Assembly (NCBI RefSeq): GCF_903866365.1 | Contig: NZ_CAIPNF010000365.1 | Coordinates: 1-32,331 of the forward strand | Source: an uncultured Thiocystis sp. | GTDB lineage: Bacteria > Pseudomonadota > Gammaproteobacteria > Chromatiales > Chromatiaceae | Direction of reading: 5' to 3' | Length of the DNA stretch: 32,331 nt | Part shown: piece after piece, positions 1 through 8,230 of the stretch | How positions within the stretch are numbered: the first letter of the stretch is position 1 | Layout of the letters: each line of letters begins with the position of its first letter | Notes under the pieces: model-generated | The model's input: only the letters and a program-made list of their open reading frames with translations | Database searches by the model: none | What the model was told of the DNA's origin: nothing | Program-made: the position numbers and the translations under genes

Positions 1-1
1 C

Positions 2-316
2 AGCGGGTGGTCTTTTTTCCAACTGCAATCCTTCGTCGAATACAAGGCGAAGCTGCACGGCGTCGTTGTGCAATACATCGACCCGCGCAATACCTCGCGC
101 ACTTGCTGTGCGTGCGGGCATATTGCGAAGGCCAACCGCAAAACCCAATCCAGTTTTCTGTGTGTCTCGTGTGGTCATACAGCGAACGCGGATGACAACG
201 CCGCGATGAACATCGCGACAAAGGCTGCCGTCAAACAGCCTATCGTAGCGTGCGATGATCGGAACGGATGCCAGGAGCATAGTTACAAGCTCCGCCCTTC
301 AGGGCGGGGTCGTTGA
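2..316 (+). CDS. tnpB: TnpB-type IS200/IS605 (IS1341 group) protein, 3' part
   Basis: Only the C-terminal 104 codons are in the window; the gene continues to the left. Two CxxC pairs (in TCCACGH and FLCVSCGH) form the zinc ribbon of TnpB/OrfB proteins. They are followed by NADDNAAMNIA, which holds the third RuvC catalytic Asp of this family. The protein ends in KLRPSGRGR, because the final codons run through the right-end hairpin, as is common in this group. TnpB is an RNA-guided nuclease encoded by the transposon and its guide RNA normally overlaps this 3' end. No tnpA is visible and it could lie upstream or be absent. Whether the rest of the gene is intact cannot be told. The family call is secure; activity is unknown. 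Confidence 0.9.
   Translation, partial: SGWSFFQLQSFVEYKAKLHGVVVQYIDPRNTSRTCCACGHIAKANRKTQSSFLCVSCGHTANADDNAAMNIATKAAVKQPIVACDDRNGCQEHSYKLRPSGRGR
290..309 (+). repeat. IS200/IS605 right-end hairpin / putative omega-RNA 3' end
   Basis: A six-base-pair perfect stem (CCGCCC, loop TTCA, GGGCGG), extended by a T-G and a C-G pair, lies at the end of tnpB. It matches the subterminal palindrome that TnpA recognises in this IS family and the terminal stem of TnpB guide RNAs. A GTTGAC at 312-317 could be the end of the element, so flanking DNA from about 318 would supply the guide. The exact element boundary is inferred. Confidence 0.6.
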
Positions 317-326
317 CGATCCCGTC

Positions 327-1715
327 ATGCTCGCACCGCTCAAAGTCCTGGAGCAGCTCAAGGCTCGCCTCCACGAAACGATCGGCACCCTGCCCCTCGG
401 ACAACCGGGCGGCTATGTCTCGCTGATCCTCGAACTCCCCCACGGACTCGGTATCGCGCCCGATCTGGCGGGGCCGCAGTTCCATTTCGCGCACAACCAT
501 CGCGGCGACCTACGCGCCGGCTACGGCATCGCCGGCGAGTGGCGGGCGCGGGGTCCGGACCGCTTGCGGATGCTGCGCGCGGCAGCCAGGGGCGTGGCGG
601 CCAACTGGCAGCAGATCGACCCGGACGAAACCGGCTTTCTGGGTTTCGGGATGCTGGGCTTTGCCGCCTCGCCCAACGCGCCACCGAACGCGATGCAGGA
701 GGATCTGCCGAATGCGCTCTTCTGGCTGCCAGAGCTGGCGCTCTGTTCGCACGGCGGACAGGCCGCGCTCATCCTCACCACCGCGCTGCCGATGGGGATC
801 GAGTCACTGCTGACACGTTGGCAACACCGACTGGACCAGATCGTACCGCTGCTCGATCTGCCGGCGCTGGATCCGCTCACCCCGGCGCACCTGGAGCGTG
901 GCGTCAGCACGCCCGATCAGGACGCCTGGCGCGAGTTGGTGTTCGCGGCGCTCGACGAGATCGACCGGGAGCGATTGCGCAAGGTTGTCCTCTGTCGCCG
1001 GCTGCGCCTGACCGGTCAGCGCCGCTTCGACCTCACCCGACTCAACGCGGCCCTGTCCTATCTGTTTCCCTCCTGCCAGGTCGTGAGCATCCGTCGCCAT
1101 CGGACTAGCTTCGTGGCCGCGACCCCCGAGCGTCTCTTCACCCAGCGTCGCAACCGCATCGAGGCCGATGCCATCGCCGGCACCGCCTGCCGCGCCGAGG
1201 ACGCCGATCGCGACGCGCAACTCACCCGAGGTCTGCGGACCTGCGAAAAGAATCTGCGCGAGCATCAATTTGTGGTGGAGGCCGTGACCGAGGCGCTGAG
1301 CCAATGCAGCCGTTCCCTGGAGCCGCCCGATGGCCCCCAGATTCTGCAACTCAACAACGTCCAGCATCTGCGGAGCATCGTGCGGGGCGAATTGCACCCC
1401 GACGTGGATGTCTTTCGGCTCGCCGAACTGCTCCATCCCACCCCGGCGACCAACGGACAGCCGCGTCGGGAGGCGCGCGCCTGGCTGGACCGGAGCGAAC
1501 CGCTGGAGCGCGGCTGGTACACCGGCGCCGCCGGCATCGTCGAGCCGGACCTGACCGGCGAACTCTGGGTGCTGCTGCGCTGCGCGCGCATCAGCGAGCG
1601 GATCGCCGATCTCTATGCCGGGGCGGGGATCGTCGCCGGCTCGGACCCCATGAGCGAATGGCAGGAGACCGAGCACAAGCTCGCCGCCATGTCGACCGCG
1701 CTCCAGTTCGCTTGA
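327..1715 (+). CDS. menF: Isochorismate synthase
   Basis: Converts chorismate to isochorismate, the first committed step of menaquinone synthesis. The 462-residue protein has the chorismate-binding domain in its C-terminal half. Visible motifs are RKVVLCRR with the probable general-base Lys219, ATPERLF, AGTACR, KNLREHQFVVEAVTEAL, LHPTPATNGQPR, RGWYTGAAGIV and GAGIVAGSDP followed by EWQETEHK. The frame stays open upstream to 255, but that part is transposon DNA, so the ATG at 327 is taken as the start. No convincing ribosome binding site precedes it; the nearest purine-rich run (GGGCGGGG, ending at 309) is too far away. menD follows after 6 nt, which supports menF over the siderophore or salicylate paralogues (EntC, PchA). 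Confidence 0.93.
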   Translation: MLAPLKVLEQLKARLHETIGTLPLGQPGGYVSLILELPHGLGIAPDLAGPQFHFAHNHRGDLRAGYGIAGEWRARGPDRLRMLRAAARGVAANWQQIDPDETGFLGFGMLGFAASPNAPPNAMQEDLPNALFWLPELALCSHGGQAALILTTALPMGIESLLTRWQHRLDQIVPLLDLPALDPLTPAHLERGVSTPDQDAWRELVFAALDEIDRERLRKVVLCRRLRLTGQRRFDLTRLNAALSYLFPSCQVVSIRRHRTSFVAATPERLFTQRRNRIEADAIAGTACRAEDADRDAQLTRGLRTCEKNLREHQFVVEAVTEALSQCSRSLEPPDGPQILQLNNVQHLRSIVRGELHPDVDVFRLAELLHPTPATNGQPRREARAWLDRSEPLERGWYTGAAGIVEPDLTGELWVLLRCARISERIADLYAGAGIVAGSDPMSEWQETEHKLAAMSTALQFA

Positions 1716-1721
1716 ATTGCG

Positions 1722-3638
1722 ATGAGCCGCGAAGACACGACCGATCAAGGCTGCCGCAATCTGCGCTGGGCGCTGGCGTTGCTCGACGGGCTGATGTCGG
1801 GCGGGATGCGGCGGCTGGTGCTCTCGCCCGGCTCGCGGTCCACCCCGCTGGTGCTGGCGGGCCAACGCCAGCCCGAGCTGGAACTGACCCCAATCCTGGA
1901 CGAGCGCAGCGCCGCTTTTTTCGCGCTCGGCCTGGCGCGGGCCACGGGCCGTCCAGTGGGCCTGCTGTGCACCTCCGGGAGCGCGCTCGCCCACTGGTTT
2001 CCGGCCGTCATCGAGGCGTCCGAATCCGGCATCCCGCTGCTCCTGCTCTCCGCCGACCGCCCGCCCGAGTTGCGCGGCTGGGGGGCGAATCAGACCATCG
2101 ATCAGACCCGGCTGTTCGGCGGCTTCGTGCGCGAATTCCACGATCCCGGCGCGGCTGAAGAAGGGCCGGCCGCGCTCAAAACGATCCGCGCGCTGGGCGC
2201 GCGCGCGGCGGCGGTGAGCCAGGGGAACTGGCCGGGACCGGTGCATCTCAACCTGCCGTTTCGCGAACCGCTGGTGCCTGACGCGGATTGCGCGGCAGAA
2301 CCCGCGCCAATGCCAACCCTCTGGCCCACCCGGCCCCTCTGGCTCCCATTACGCTCCAGCGTGGGAGCAAGTACGGACGCTCCAGCGTCGACTCAACCCC
2401 GCTCGGAGCGGCCACATCCGCCATCGCTCCACCGGCTCGACCAAGACCGCACCCCCCTCGGGGAGACTGGCTGGGACGAGGGGCAAAACGCCGGAATACC
2501 CGACCTCGCCTCCCTGCTCTCCGGCCGTGGCCTGATCTGCTGCGGACCGGGCGCCTGTCCGCCCGCGTTCGCCGATGCGCTCTGGGCCTGTGCCGAACGG
2601 CTGGCCGTCCCCGTGCTCTGCGATCCGCTCTCCGGACTGCGCTTCGGCCCCGGCTCCGAACATCGCATCACCCGCTACGACAGCCTGCTGCGCAACCCCC
2701 GCGCGGCGGCGGCACTGAAACCCGACTGGGTGCTGCGCGTTGGCCGCGCACCCGTCTCCAAGATCCTGCTCGGCTGGCTGGCCGACATCCCCACCATCCT
2801 GGTCGATCCGGGTCAGGGTTGGAGCGATCCCACTCAGGATGTCCGACTGCGGATTCGCGCGGATGCCGCCAGCGTCTGCCGTTGGCTCGCCGCGTCGGAG
2901 ATCGAACCGACGGGCGGTAACCTCGCCGCCCCCGCCTGGCTCGCCCGCTGGACCACCGCCGAGCGCCACCTGGAGCGACTGGCCGCCGACTATCTCGCGC
3001 GGTCTACCTGGTGCGAGCCCCATCTGCTCGCCGATCTGCTCGCCGCCCTGCCCGAGGGCGACGGTCTGTTCTGCGCCAATTCCATGCCGATCCGCCAACT
3101 GGACACCTGGTCCGGCAGTCGCGCCACCGCGCTCCGCGTCTTCGGCAATCGCGGGGCGAGCGGGATCGACGGTCAGTCCTCCACGCTCGCCGGACTGAAT
3201 GCCAGCGGCGTCCCCACGACGGGCTTGCTCGGGGATCTCTCCTTCCTGCACGACCTCAGCGGTCTGCTGCTACTGCGGCAACTCGACCGCCCTTGCATCG
3301 TCCTGAACAACGGCGGCGGCCGGATCTTCGACTATCTCCCGCAACAGGGACTGCCCGGTTTCGAGCGACTCTGGCGCACGCCGGTCGACCTCCCGCTAGG
3401 CGATCTGCTGCGTCCATTCGGGATCGTCCATCGCACGGTCAGCGACGGGGCCGGATTCCGCGAGGCGCTGGCAGAGACCCTCGGCGGCGCGGGGCGCGGG
3501 GCAGGGGTGATCGAGGTCTGTCTCGATGGCGAGATCAGCCGGACGGTTCATCAAGGATTCTGGAATTCGCTTCTGGATAGGGCCAGTTTCGATTTTGATG
3601 TCGATCAAGGCACGCGCTCGCTCCGCCGCCTAACCTGA
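1722..3638 (+). CDS. menD: SEPHCHC synthase (menaquinone biosynthesis, ThDP enzyme)
   Basis: Catalyses ThDP-dependent addition of 2-oxoglutarate to isochorismate. N-terminal pyrimidine-binding motifs are SPGSRSTPL, LDERSAAFFALGLARATGRP, CTSGSALAHWFPAVIEA, SADRPPELRG and NQTIDQ. The C-terminal pyrophosphate-binding part has CANSMPIRQLDTW, GNRGASGIDG and NNGGGRIFDYLPQ. All these match MenD. The protein has 638 residues against about 556 in E. coli. The surplus is a Pro/Ser/Thr-rich stretch at about residues 196-262, at the junction of the first and middle domains, and part of it is encoded by a palindromic repeat (2342-2389). Both catalytic halves remain in frame, so the enzyme is probably functional. 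It follows menF by 6 nt and is likely cotranscribed. Confidence 0.95.
   Translation: MSREDTTDQGCRNLRWALALLDGLMSGGMRRLVLSPGSRSTPLVLAGQRQPELELTPILDERSAAFFALGLARATGRPVGLLCTSGSALAHWFPAVIEASESGIPLLLLSADRPPELRGWGANQTIDQTRLFGGFVREFHDPGAAEEGPAALKTIRALGARAAAVSQGNWPGPVHLNLPFREPLVPDADCAAEPAPMPTLWPTRPLWLPLRSSVGASTDAPASTQPRSERPHPPSLHRLDQDRTPLGETGWDEGQNAGIPDLASLLSGRGLICCGPGACPPAFADALWACAERLAVPVLCDPLSGLRFGPGSEHRITRYDSLLRNPRAAAALKPDWVLRVGRAPVSKILLGWLADIPTILVDPGQGWSDPTQDVRLRIRADAASVCRWLAASEIEPTGGNLAAPAWLARWTTAERHLERLAADYLARSTWCEPHLLADLLAALPEGDGLFCANSMPIRQLDTWSGSRATALRVFGNRGASGIDGQSSTLAGLNASGVPTTGLLGDLSFLHDLSGLLLLRQLDRPCIVLNNGGGRIFDYLPQQGLPGFERLWRTPVDLPLGDLLRPFGIVHRTVSDGAGFREALAETLGGAGRGAGVIEVCLDGEISRTVHQGFWNSLLDRASFDFDVDQGTRSLRRLT
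2342..2389. repeat. Two-hairpin palindromic (REP-like) repeat inside menD
   Basis: The first palindrome (2342-2368) has arms beginning GCTCCCA and ending TGGGAGC around a CGCTCCAGCG core; a TTA in the left arm interrupts otherwise complete pairing. The second (2376-2389) is a perfect GACGCT-CC-AGCGTC. The paired-hairpin layout with a shared CGCTCCAGCG core resembles dispersed intergenic REP-like repeats of proteobacteria. It is read through in frame as PLRSSVGASTDAPAST. Copy number elsewhere in the genome cannot be assessed here. Confidence 0.6.
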
Positions 3639-3689
3639 ATTCCATCTGCCAACTGGCCCGCTCCGTGCAACTCGCGGAGGATCCTTCCG

Positions 3690-4313
3690 ATGATTCAGAG
3701 TTCTTCGCCAGATGCGCCCATTGAGTCCGCCGATCTCGGCGAGATCGACCTCACGGACGCCGACATCCTGGAGGCGATGCGCGAGATCCCCGGCTATCTC
3801 GACATCACCACGATGGATTTCCGCGCCGTCTATCATCTGGCGCATCGCCATGCGCTCGACCGGCTGTTCAGCGGCATCACCGCCGGGCGACTGATGCGCG
3901 GTCAGGTCAGCCCGCTGACGCCCGAGACCCCGCTCGCGGAGGCCATCCCCAGTTTCGTGCGCCAAGGGCTGAAGTCACTGCCGGTGGTGGACGCGCAGCG
4001 GCGCGTGCTCGGCATCTTGACCGAGACCGACGTGCTGCGCGCTCTGGGGGCCGAAACCTTTCTTGCACTGCTGGCGCGGGTGATCGCGGACGCCAAATGT
4101 ATCAAGTCCGAGCAGCACCATCGCCCGGTCGGCGAGCTCATGTCGGCGCCGGCAGTCTGCGTGCCGCTCGACGCCGGCCCGCGCGACCTGATCGCCGCCT
4201 TCGCCAGCCATCCCGGTCGCGCCATGCCGGTGCTTGCCGCCGATGGCCGCCTGGCGGGGCTGCTCCAGCGCAAGGTCTTTCTGAGCGCCTATCGCCCGAA
4301 TCGCCGGCCATGA
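3690..4313 (+). CDS. Protein with two CBS domains
   Basis: A 207-residue cytosolic protein. After an acidic N-terminal segment (about 1-65) come a first CBS repeat (about 68-125, LMRGQ...TPLAEAIPSFVRQGLKSLPVVD...VLGILTETDVLRAL) and a second (about 148-203, VGELMSAPAVCVP...MPVLAADGRLAGLLQRKVFL). CBS pairs bind adenosyl nucleotides and usually regulate a partner domain. The partner here is probably the HPP membrane protein, whose ATG overlaps this stop codon in ATGA. In some bacteria HPP and CBS regions are in one polypeptide, which supports joint action. The start is backed by GGAGG at 3677-3681. The ligand and the exact role are unknown. Confidence 0.85.
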   Translation: MIQSSSPDAPIESADLGEIDLTDADILEAMREIPGYLDITTMDFRAVYHLAHRHALDRLFSGITAGRLMRGQVSPLTPETPLAEAIPSFVRQGLKSLPVVDAQRRVLGILTETDVLRALGAETFLALLARVIADAKCIKSEQHHRPVGELMSAPAVCVPLDAGPRDLIAAFASHPGRAMPVLAADGRLAGLLQRKVFLSAYRPNRRP

Positions 4314-4858
4314 GGCTCATGGATTATTTTAACAAGATGCGCGGCAGCGCCCATGGCAGCCCGCCCCGGGTCAGCCTGTCCGAGGTGCTCTGGTCGTGGA
4401 CGGGCGCCTTCCTGGGGATCGCCGCCGTCGCCTGGCTGAATCAGTGGTTCTTCGCCGGGACCGATCTGACGCTCGTCATCGGCTCGCTCGGCGCCTCGGC
4501 GGTGCTGGTCTTCGGCGCGGTGCGCAGTCCGCTCGCGCAGCCGCGCAACCTGGTCGGCGGACATGTGCTCTCGGCGCTGGTGGGCGTGACCTGCTGGCAG
4601 TGGCTCGGCGGCGAGCCCTGGCTGGCGCAGGCGGTCGCGGTCGCCACCGCCATCGCCCTCATGCACCTGACCCGGACCCTGCACCCGCCCGGCGGGGCGA
4701 CGGCGCTGATCGCGGTCATCGGCTCGGATCAGGTGCACGAACTGGGGTATCTCTTCGTGCTGATCCCGGCCACGCTCGGCCCGCTGGTGCTGCTCGCCGT
4801 GGCGTTGCTGTTCAACAATCTCATCGCCGCCCGACGTTATCCCGAGTTCTGGCTGTAG
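4310..4858 (+). CDS. HPP family integral membrane protein
   Basis: A 182-residue inner-membrane protein with about four to five hydrophobic segments. The family signature is TLHPPGGATALIAVIGS, and upstream are GSLGASAVLVFG and SPLAQPRNLVGGHVLSALVG, typical of HPP proteins. Plant and cyanobacterial members have been linked to nitrite transport; whether that holds here is inference. The start at 4310 overlaps the CBS gene stop, indicating translational coupling. An alternative ATG lies three codons in, at 4319. With the upstream CBS protein this looks like a regulated transporter split over two genes. Confidence 0.88.
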   Translation: MRLMDYFNKMRGSAHGSPPRVSLSEVLWSWTGAFLGIAAVAWLNQWFFAGTDLTLVIGSLGASAVLVFGAVRSPLAQPRNLVGGHVLSALVGVTCWQWLGGEPWLAQAVAVATAIALMHLTRTLHPPGGATALIAVIGSDQVHELGYLFVLIPATLGPLVLLAVALLFNNLIAARRYPEFWL

Positions 4859-4920
4859 CCGGCTCGGTTAGGTCGCACGGGCCACGCCGTTTTTCAATCT
4901 CCCGATGCTGTGAGTCTTCG

Positions 4921-6132
4921 ATGAATCTACCCAAACCCAACCGGCGCGCCCTGTCCCTGCTCGCCGTGCTCATTCCGCTGCTCGGTGCCTTTGCGTGGCT
5001 GGCGCTGACCTCGGGGCCGCTGGCCCCGGTGCCGGTGACCCTGGTCAGCGTGGAGGAACGCGCGATCGCGCCGGCCCTGTTCGGGGTCGGGACGGTCGAG
5101 GCGCGTTATACCTACCGGATCGGCCCGACCATCGCCGGGCGAGTGAGCCAGGTCGAGGTCCAGGTCGGCGACCGGGTCAAGGCCGGGCAGCGGCTCGGCG
5201 AGATGGACCCGGTCGATCTCGACGAGCGCCTCGCCGCCCAGGACGCCGCCCTGCGCCGCGCCGAGTCCGGCGTGGTCGCGGCGCGCGCCCAGGTGCGCGA
5301 CGCCCAGGCGCGGCGCGACTTCGCCAGCGCCCAGGTCGGGCGTTACGAGCAGCTTCTGCTGGCGCGCACCGCTAGCGAGGACACGGCGGAGGCCAAGCGG
5401 CAGGAGGCCCAAATCGCCGAGGCCGGTGTGGCGTTGGGGTTGGCCAATCTTGAATCCGCCGAGCAGGATCTCGGACGGGTGCGCGCGGAGCGCGCGGCGC
5501 TGGTGCGCCAGCGCGACACGCTGCGCCTCGTCGCCCCGGCCGATGGCCTGCCGCTGGGCGGCCTGGTGGTGTCGCGCGACGCCGAGCCAGGCAGCACGGT
5601 GGTGGCGGGTCAGTCGGTGGTGGAAGTGGTGGATCCCGCCAGTCTCTGGGTCGATGTCCGCTTCGATCAGCTCGGCGCGGGGGCGTTGCGCGCTGGCCTC
5701 GCGGCCCGCATCGCGCTGCGCTCCCAGCCCCTCGGCGCGCTGGAGGGACGGGTCGAGCGAGTCGAGCCGCGCGCCGATGCCATCACCGAGGAGCTGCTGG
5801 CCAAGGTGGTCTTCGCCGATCTCCCCGATCCCTTGCCCCGGCTCGGCGAGTTGGCGGAGGTGACGGTGGCACTGGCGCCCCGGCCCGCCGCGCCCGCCGT
5901 GCCGAATGCCACGCTGCACCGCCGCGCGGACGCGCTCGGCGTCTGGGTGCTGGATGACGACGGGGGACCGCGCTTCGTGCCCGTCACCATCGGCGCGCGC
6001 GATCTCGACGGCTGGGTGGAGATCCGCTCCGGCCTGACGCCAGGCGCGACGGTGATCTGGCACAGCCAGGCCCCGCTGTCGCCCGGACGCCGGGTCAAGG
6101 TGGTCGAGCAGCTCCCAGGGGTCGCCCCATGA
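4921..6132 (+). CDS. Periplasmic adaptor (HlyD/MacA/DevB-type membrane fusion protein)
   Basis: A 403-residue protein with one N-terminal membrane anchor (about residues 10-30, LSLLAVLIPLLGAFAWLAL). A first lipoyl half follows (IAGRVSQVEVQVGDRVKAGQRLGEMDP), then an alpha-helical hairpin rich in Ala, Arg and Glu (about 100-200), the second lipoyl half (LRLVAPADGLPLGGLVVSRDAEPGSTV) and a beta-barrel region (VDVRFDQLGAG...). This is the usual adaptor layout linking an inner-membrane exporter to the outer membrane. The next gene starts inside its stop codon (ATGA), so it works with the permease and ATPase that follow. Substrate unknown. No outer-membrane TolC-like gene is in the window. Confidence 0.9.
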   Translation: MNLPKPNRRALSLLAVLIPLLGAFAWLALTSGPLAPVPVTLVSVEERAIAPALFGVGTVEARYTYRIGPTIAGRVSQVEVQVGDRVKAGQRLGEMDPVDLDERLAAQDAALRRAESGVVAARAQVRDAQARRDFASAQVGRYEQLLLARTASEDTAEAKRQEAQIAEAGVALGLANLESAEQDLGRVRAERAALVRQRDTLRLVAPADGLPLGGLVVSRDAEPGSTVVAGQSVVEVVDPASLWVDVRFDQLGAGALRAGLAARIALRSQPLGALEGRVERVEPRADAITEELLAKVVFADLPDPLPRLGELAEVTVALAPRPAAPAVPNATLHRRADALGVWVLDDDGGPRFVPVTIGARDLDGWVEIRSGLTPGATVIWHSQAPLSPGRRVKVVEQLPGVAP

Positions 6133-7361
6133 TCAGTCTCGCCGGACGCGACATCCTCCACGGCTGGGGCAAGTTCGTCTTCACCGGGATCGGGCTCGGG
6201 CTGCTGATCGGCGTCACGCTGTCGATGGCCGGCATCTATCGCGGCATGGTCGACGATGCCGAAGTGCTGCTGGACAACAGCGGGGCGGACCTCTGGGCGG
6301 TGCAGAAGGACACCCTCGGTCCCTACGCCGAGCCGTCCAATCTCGCCGACGACCTCTATCGCAGTCTCCAGACCCTGCCGGGGGTCGCGCGTGCCGCCAA
6401 CGTCACCTATCTCACCATGCAGGTGAGCCCCCTGACGGATGATCCGGCGACCGGCGATCCGAACGCGCGCGCGCGTCGCGCCATGGTGGTCGGCGTGGTG
6501 CCGGGCGGGTTCGGCGAGCCCGGCCAGCCGGAATCCCTGGTCGCCGGGCGGCATCTGACCCGGGGTCATTACGAGGCGGTGGCGGACATCTCGACCGGTT
6601 TTCGGCTCGGCGAGCAACTGCGCATCCGCCGTCATGCCTACCGGGTGGTGGGCCTGACCCGGCGCGCCGTCTCCTCGGGCGGTGACCCCATGGTGTTCAT
6701 CCCGCTCAAGGACGCGCAAGAGGCCCAGTTCCTCAAGGACAACGACGCCATCGTCGCCCAACGCCGGCGCAGCGCCGCCAACCCGGCCTTCAATCGCCCC
6801 GGCCAGCCGCAGGTGCTGGACGCCGTGCTCGCCGCCCAGACCCAGAGCAATTCGGTCAATGCCATCCTGGTGCGCCTGACGCCCCACGCGTATCCCGACC
6901 AGGTGGCGGCGGACATCCGGCGCTGGAAGCATCTGAGCGTCTATACCCGCGCCGAGATGAACGAGATCCTCCAGGCCAAGCTGATCGCTACCTCGGCGCG
7001 TCAGATCTTCATGTTCCTGGTGATCCTCTCGGTGGTGAGCGCGGCCATCGTCGCCTTCATCATCTACACCCTCACGCTCGGCAAGATCCGCGAGATCGCG
7101 GTGCTCAAGCTGATCGGTACGCGCAACCGCACCATCGCCGGGATGATCCTGCAACAGGCGATCGGGCTCGGCGTCATCGGTTTCATCGTCGGCAAGACGG
7201 TCGCGACCCTGTGGGCGCCGGTGTTTCCCAAATACGTCCTGCTGCTGCCCGGCGACGCGGCGCGCGGTTTTCTGATCGTGGTGATCATCTGCGTGCTGGC
7301 GAGCCTGGTCGCCATCCGCGCCGCGCTCCGGGTCGACCCGGCGGAGGCCATCGGTGGCTGA
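6129..7361 (+). CDS. ABC exporter permease (MacB/FtsX/DevC type)
   Basis: A 410-residue permease with the classic four-helix plan: one N-terminal transmembrane segment (FVFTGIGLGLLIGVTLSMAG), a large periplasmic domain (about residues 45-285), and three C-terminal segments (IFMFLVILSVVSAAIVAFII, GLGVIGFIVGKTVATLWAPV, GFLIVVIICVLASLVAI). LGKIREIAVLKLIGTRNRTI before the last pair is the cytoplasmic coupling motif of FtsX-like permeases. Gene order adaptor-permease-ATPase is that of devBCA exporters rather than macAB, in which permease and ATPase are fused. It overlaps both neighbours. Confidence 0.9.
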   Translation: MISLAGRDILHGWGKFVFTGIGLGLLIGVTLSMAGIYRGMVDDAEVLLDNSGADLWAVQKDTLGPYAEPSNLADDLYRSLQTLPGVARAANVTYLTMQVSPLTDDPATGDPNARARRAMVVGVVPGGFGEPGQPESLVAGRHLTRGHYEAVADISTGFRLGEQLRIRRHAYRVVGLTRRAVSSGGDPMVFIPLKDAQEAQFLKDNDAIVAQRRRSAANPAFNRPGQPQVLDAVLAAQTQSNSVNAILVRLTPHAYPDQVAADIRRWKHLSVYTRAEMNEILQAKLIATSARQIFMFLVILSVVSAAIVAFIIYTLTLGKIREIAVLKLIGTRNRTIAGMILQQAIGLGVIGFIVGKTVATLWAPVFPKYVLLLPGDAARGFLIVVIICVLASLVAIRAALRVDPAEAIGG

Positions 7362-8082
7362 GTTAATGACGGAACGGGCACAAGGGATTCGCATCGAGGG
7401 GCTGCGCAAACGCTACGGCCGCGGCGACACGGCGGTGGACGCGCTGCGCGGGGTGGACATGGCGGTCGCCCCCGGCGAGGTGGTGGGACTGGTCGGCCCC
7501 TCGGGCTCGGGCAAGAGCACCCTGCTCAAGTGTCTGGGGGCGGTGATCGAGCCTAGCGGCGGGCGCATGACCCTGGGGGACACATCTATCTATGACGAGG
7601 GCTGGCGCATCCCAGACCTGCGCGCGCTGCGCCGCGACAAGATCGGCTTCGTGTTCCAGGCGCCCTATCTCATCCCCTTCCTGGATGTCACCGACAACGT
7701 CGCCCTGCTGCCGATGCTGGCCGGGCGCCCCAACGGCGAATCACGGGAGCGGGCGCGCGAGTTGCTCGCGGCCCTGGACGTGGCGCACCGCGCCCGGGCG
7801 ATGCCCTCCCAGCTCTCCGGCGGGGAGCAGCAGCGCGTCGCCATCGCCCGCGCCCTGGTGAACCGCCCCCCGGTGATCCTGGCCGACGAGCCCACCGCGC
7901 CGCTCGACAGCGAACGCGCCCTGGCGGTCATCCGCATCCTCAACCGCATGGCGCGCCAGTATCAGACCGCCGTCATCGTGGTGACCCATGACGAGAAGAT
8001 CATCCCGACCTTTGAGCGCATCTATCACATCCGCGATGGGCGCACGCACGAGGAGGCTGGGGAGGGGCGGGGGTTGGAGTGA
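7354..8082 (+). CDS. ABC exporter ATPase (LolD/MacB/DevA type)
   Basis: A 242-residue nucleotide-binding subunit. Visible are Walker [10 protein letters not shown] (48-56), Q-loop Gln102 in FVFQAP, signature LSGGEQQ (154-160), Walker B ILADEP with Glu179, and switch His212 in VVTHD. The D-loop region reads PTAPLDSE, where this subfamily mostly has PTGNLDS; the catalytic residues are intact. Start: a GTG at 7354 overlapping the permease stop, or an ATG at 7366. It powers the preceding permease. The protein ends in a short Glu/Gly-rich tail. Confidence 0.93.
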   Translation: MAELMTERAQGIRIEGLRKRYGRGDTAVDALRGVDMAVAPGEVVGLVGPSGSGKSTLLKCLGAVIEPSGGRMTLGDTSIYDEGWRIPDLRALRRDKIGFVFQAPYLIPFLDVTDNVALLPMLAGRPNGESRERARELLAALDVAHRARAMPSQLSGGEQQRVAIARALVNRPPVILADEPTAPLDSERALAVIRILNRMARQYQTAVIVVTHDEKIIPTFERIYHIRDGRTHEEAGEGRGLE

Positions 8083-8087
8083 GGGGT

Positions 8088-8112
8088 GATCGGGAGGAAT
8101 CTTCTCCCGGTC
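8088..8112. terminator. Hairpin after the exporter operon
   Basis: An inverted repeat (GATCGGGAG ... CTCCCGGTC, with one T-G pair and a 7-nt loop) lies 5 nt after the ATPase stop. There is no T-run after it on either strand, so it is at best a weak or factor-assisted terminator, or an mRNA 3'-end stabiliser. Confidence 0.4.
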
Positions 8113-8230
8113 GCCCTTCACCGACCGCGAGGACGGATCGCCGATTCCTGAACCGACTCCTTCGCCCGTCGCAAAACGCGATTTGGTACAGTGCATGGCC
8201 GCAGTTCATGGACCGAAGAGGCCATCCATC

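Noticed and set aside
804-2246. 480-codon open frame on the minus strand
   Set aside because: Antisense to menF and menD, no recognisable motif, and composition of a shadow frame.
5667-7409. 580-codon open frame on the minus strand
   Set aside because: It lies antisense to the adaptor, permease and ATPase genes, which have clear family motifs; the His/Asp/Arg/Gly-rich translation is typical of a high-GC shadow frame.
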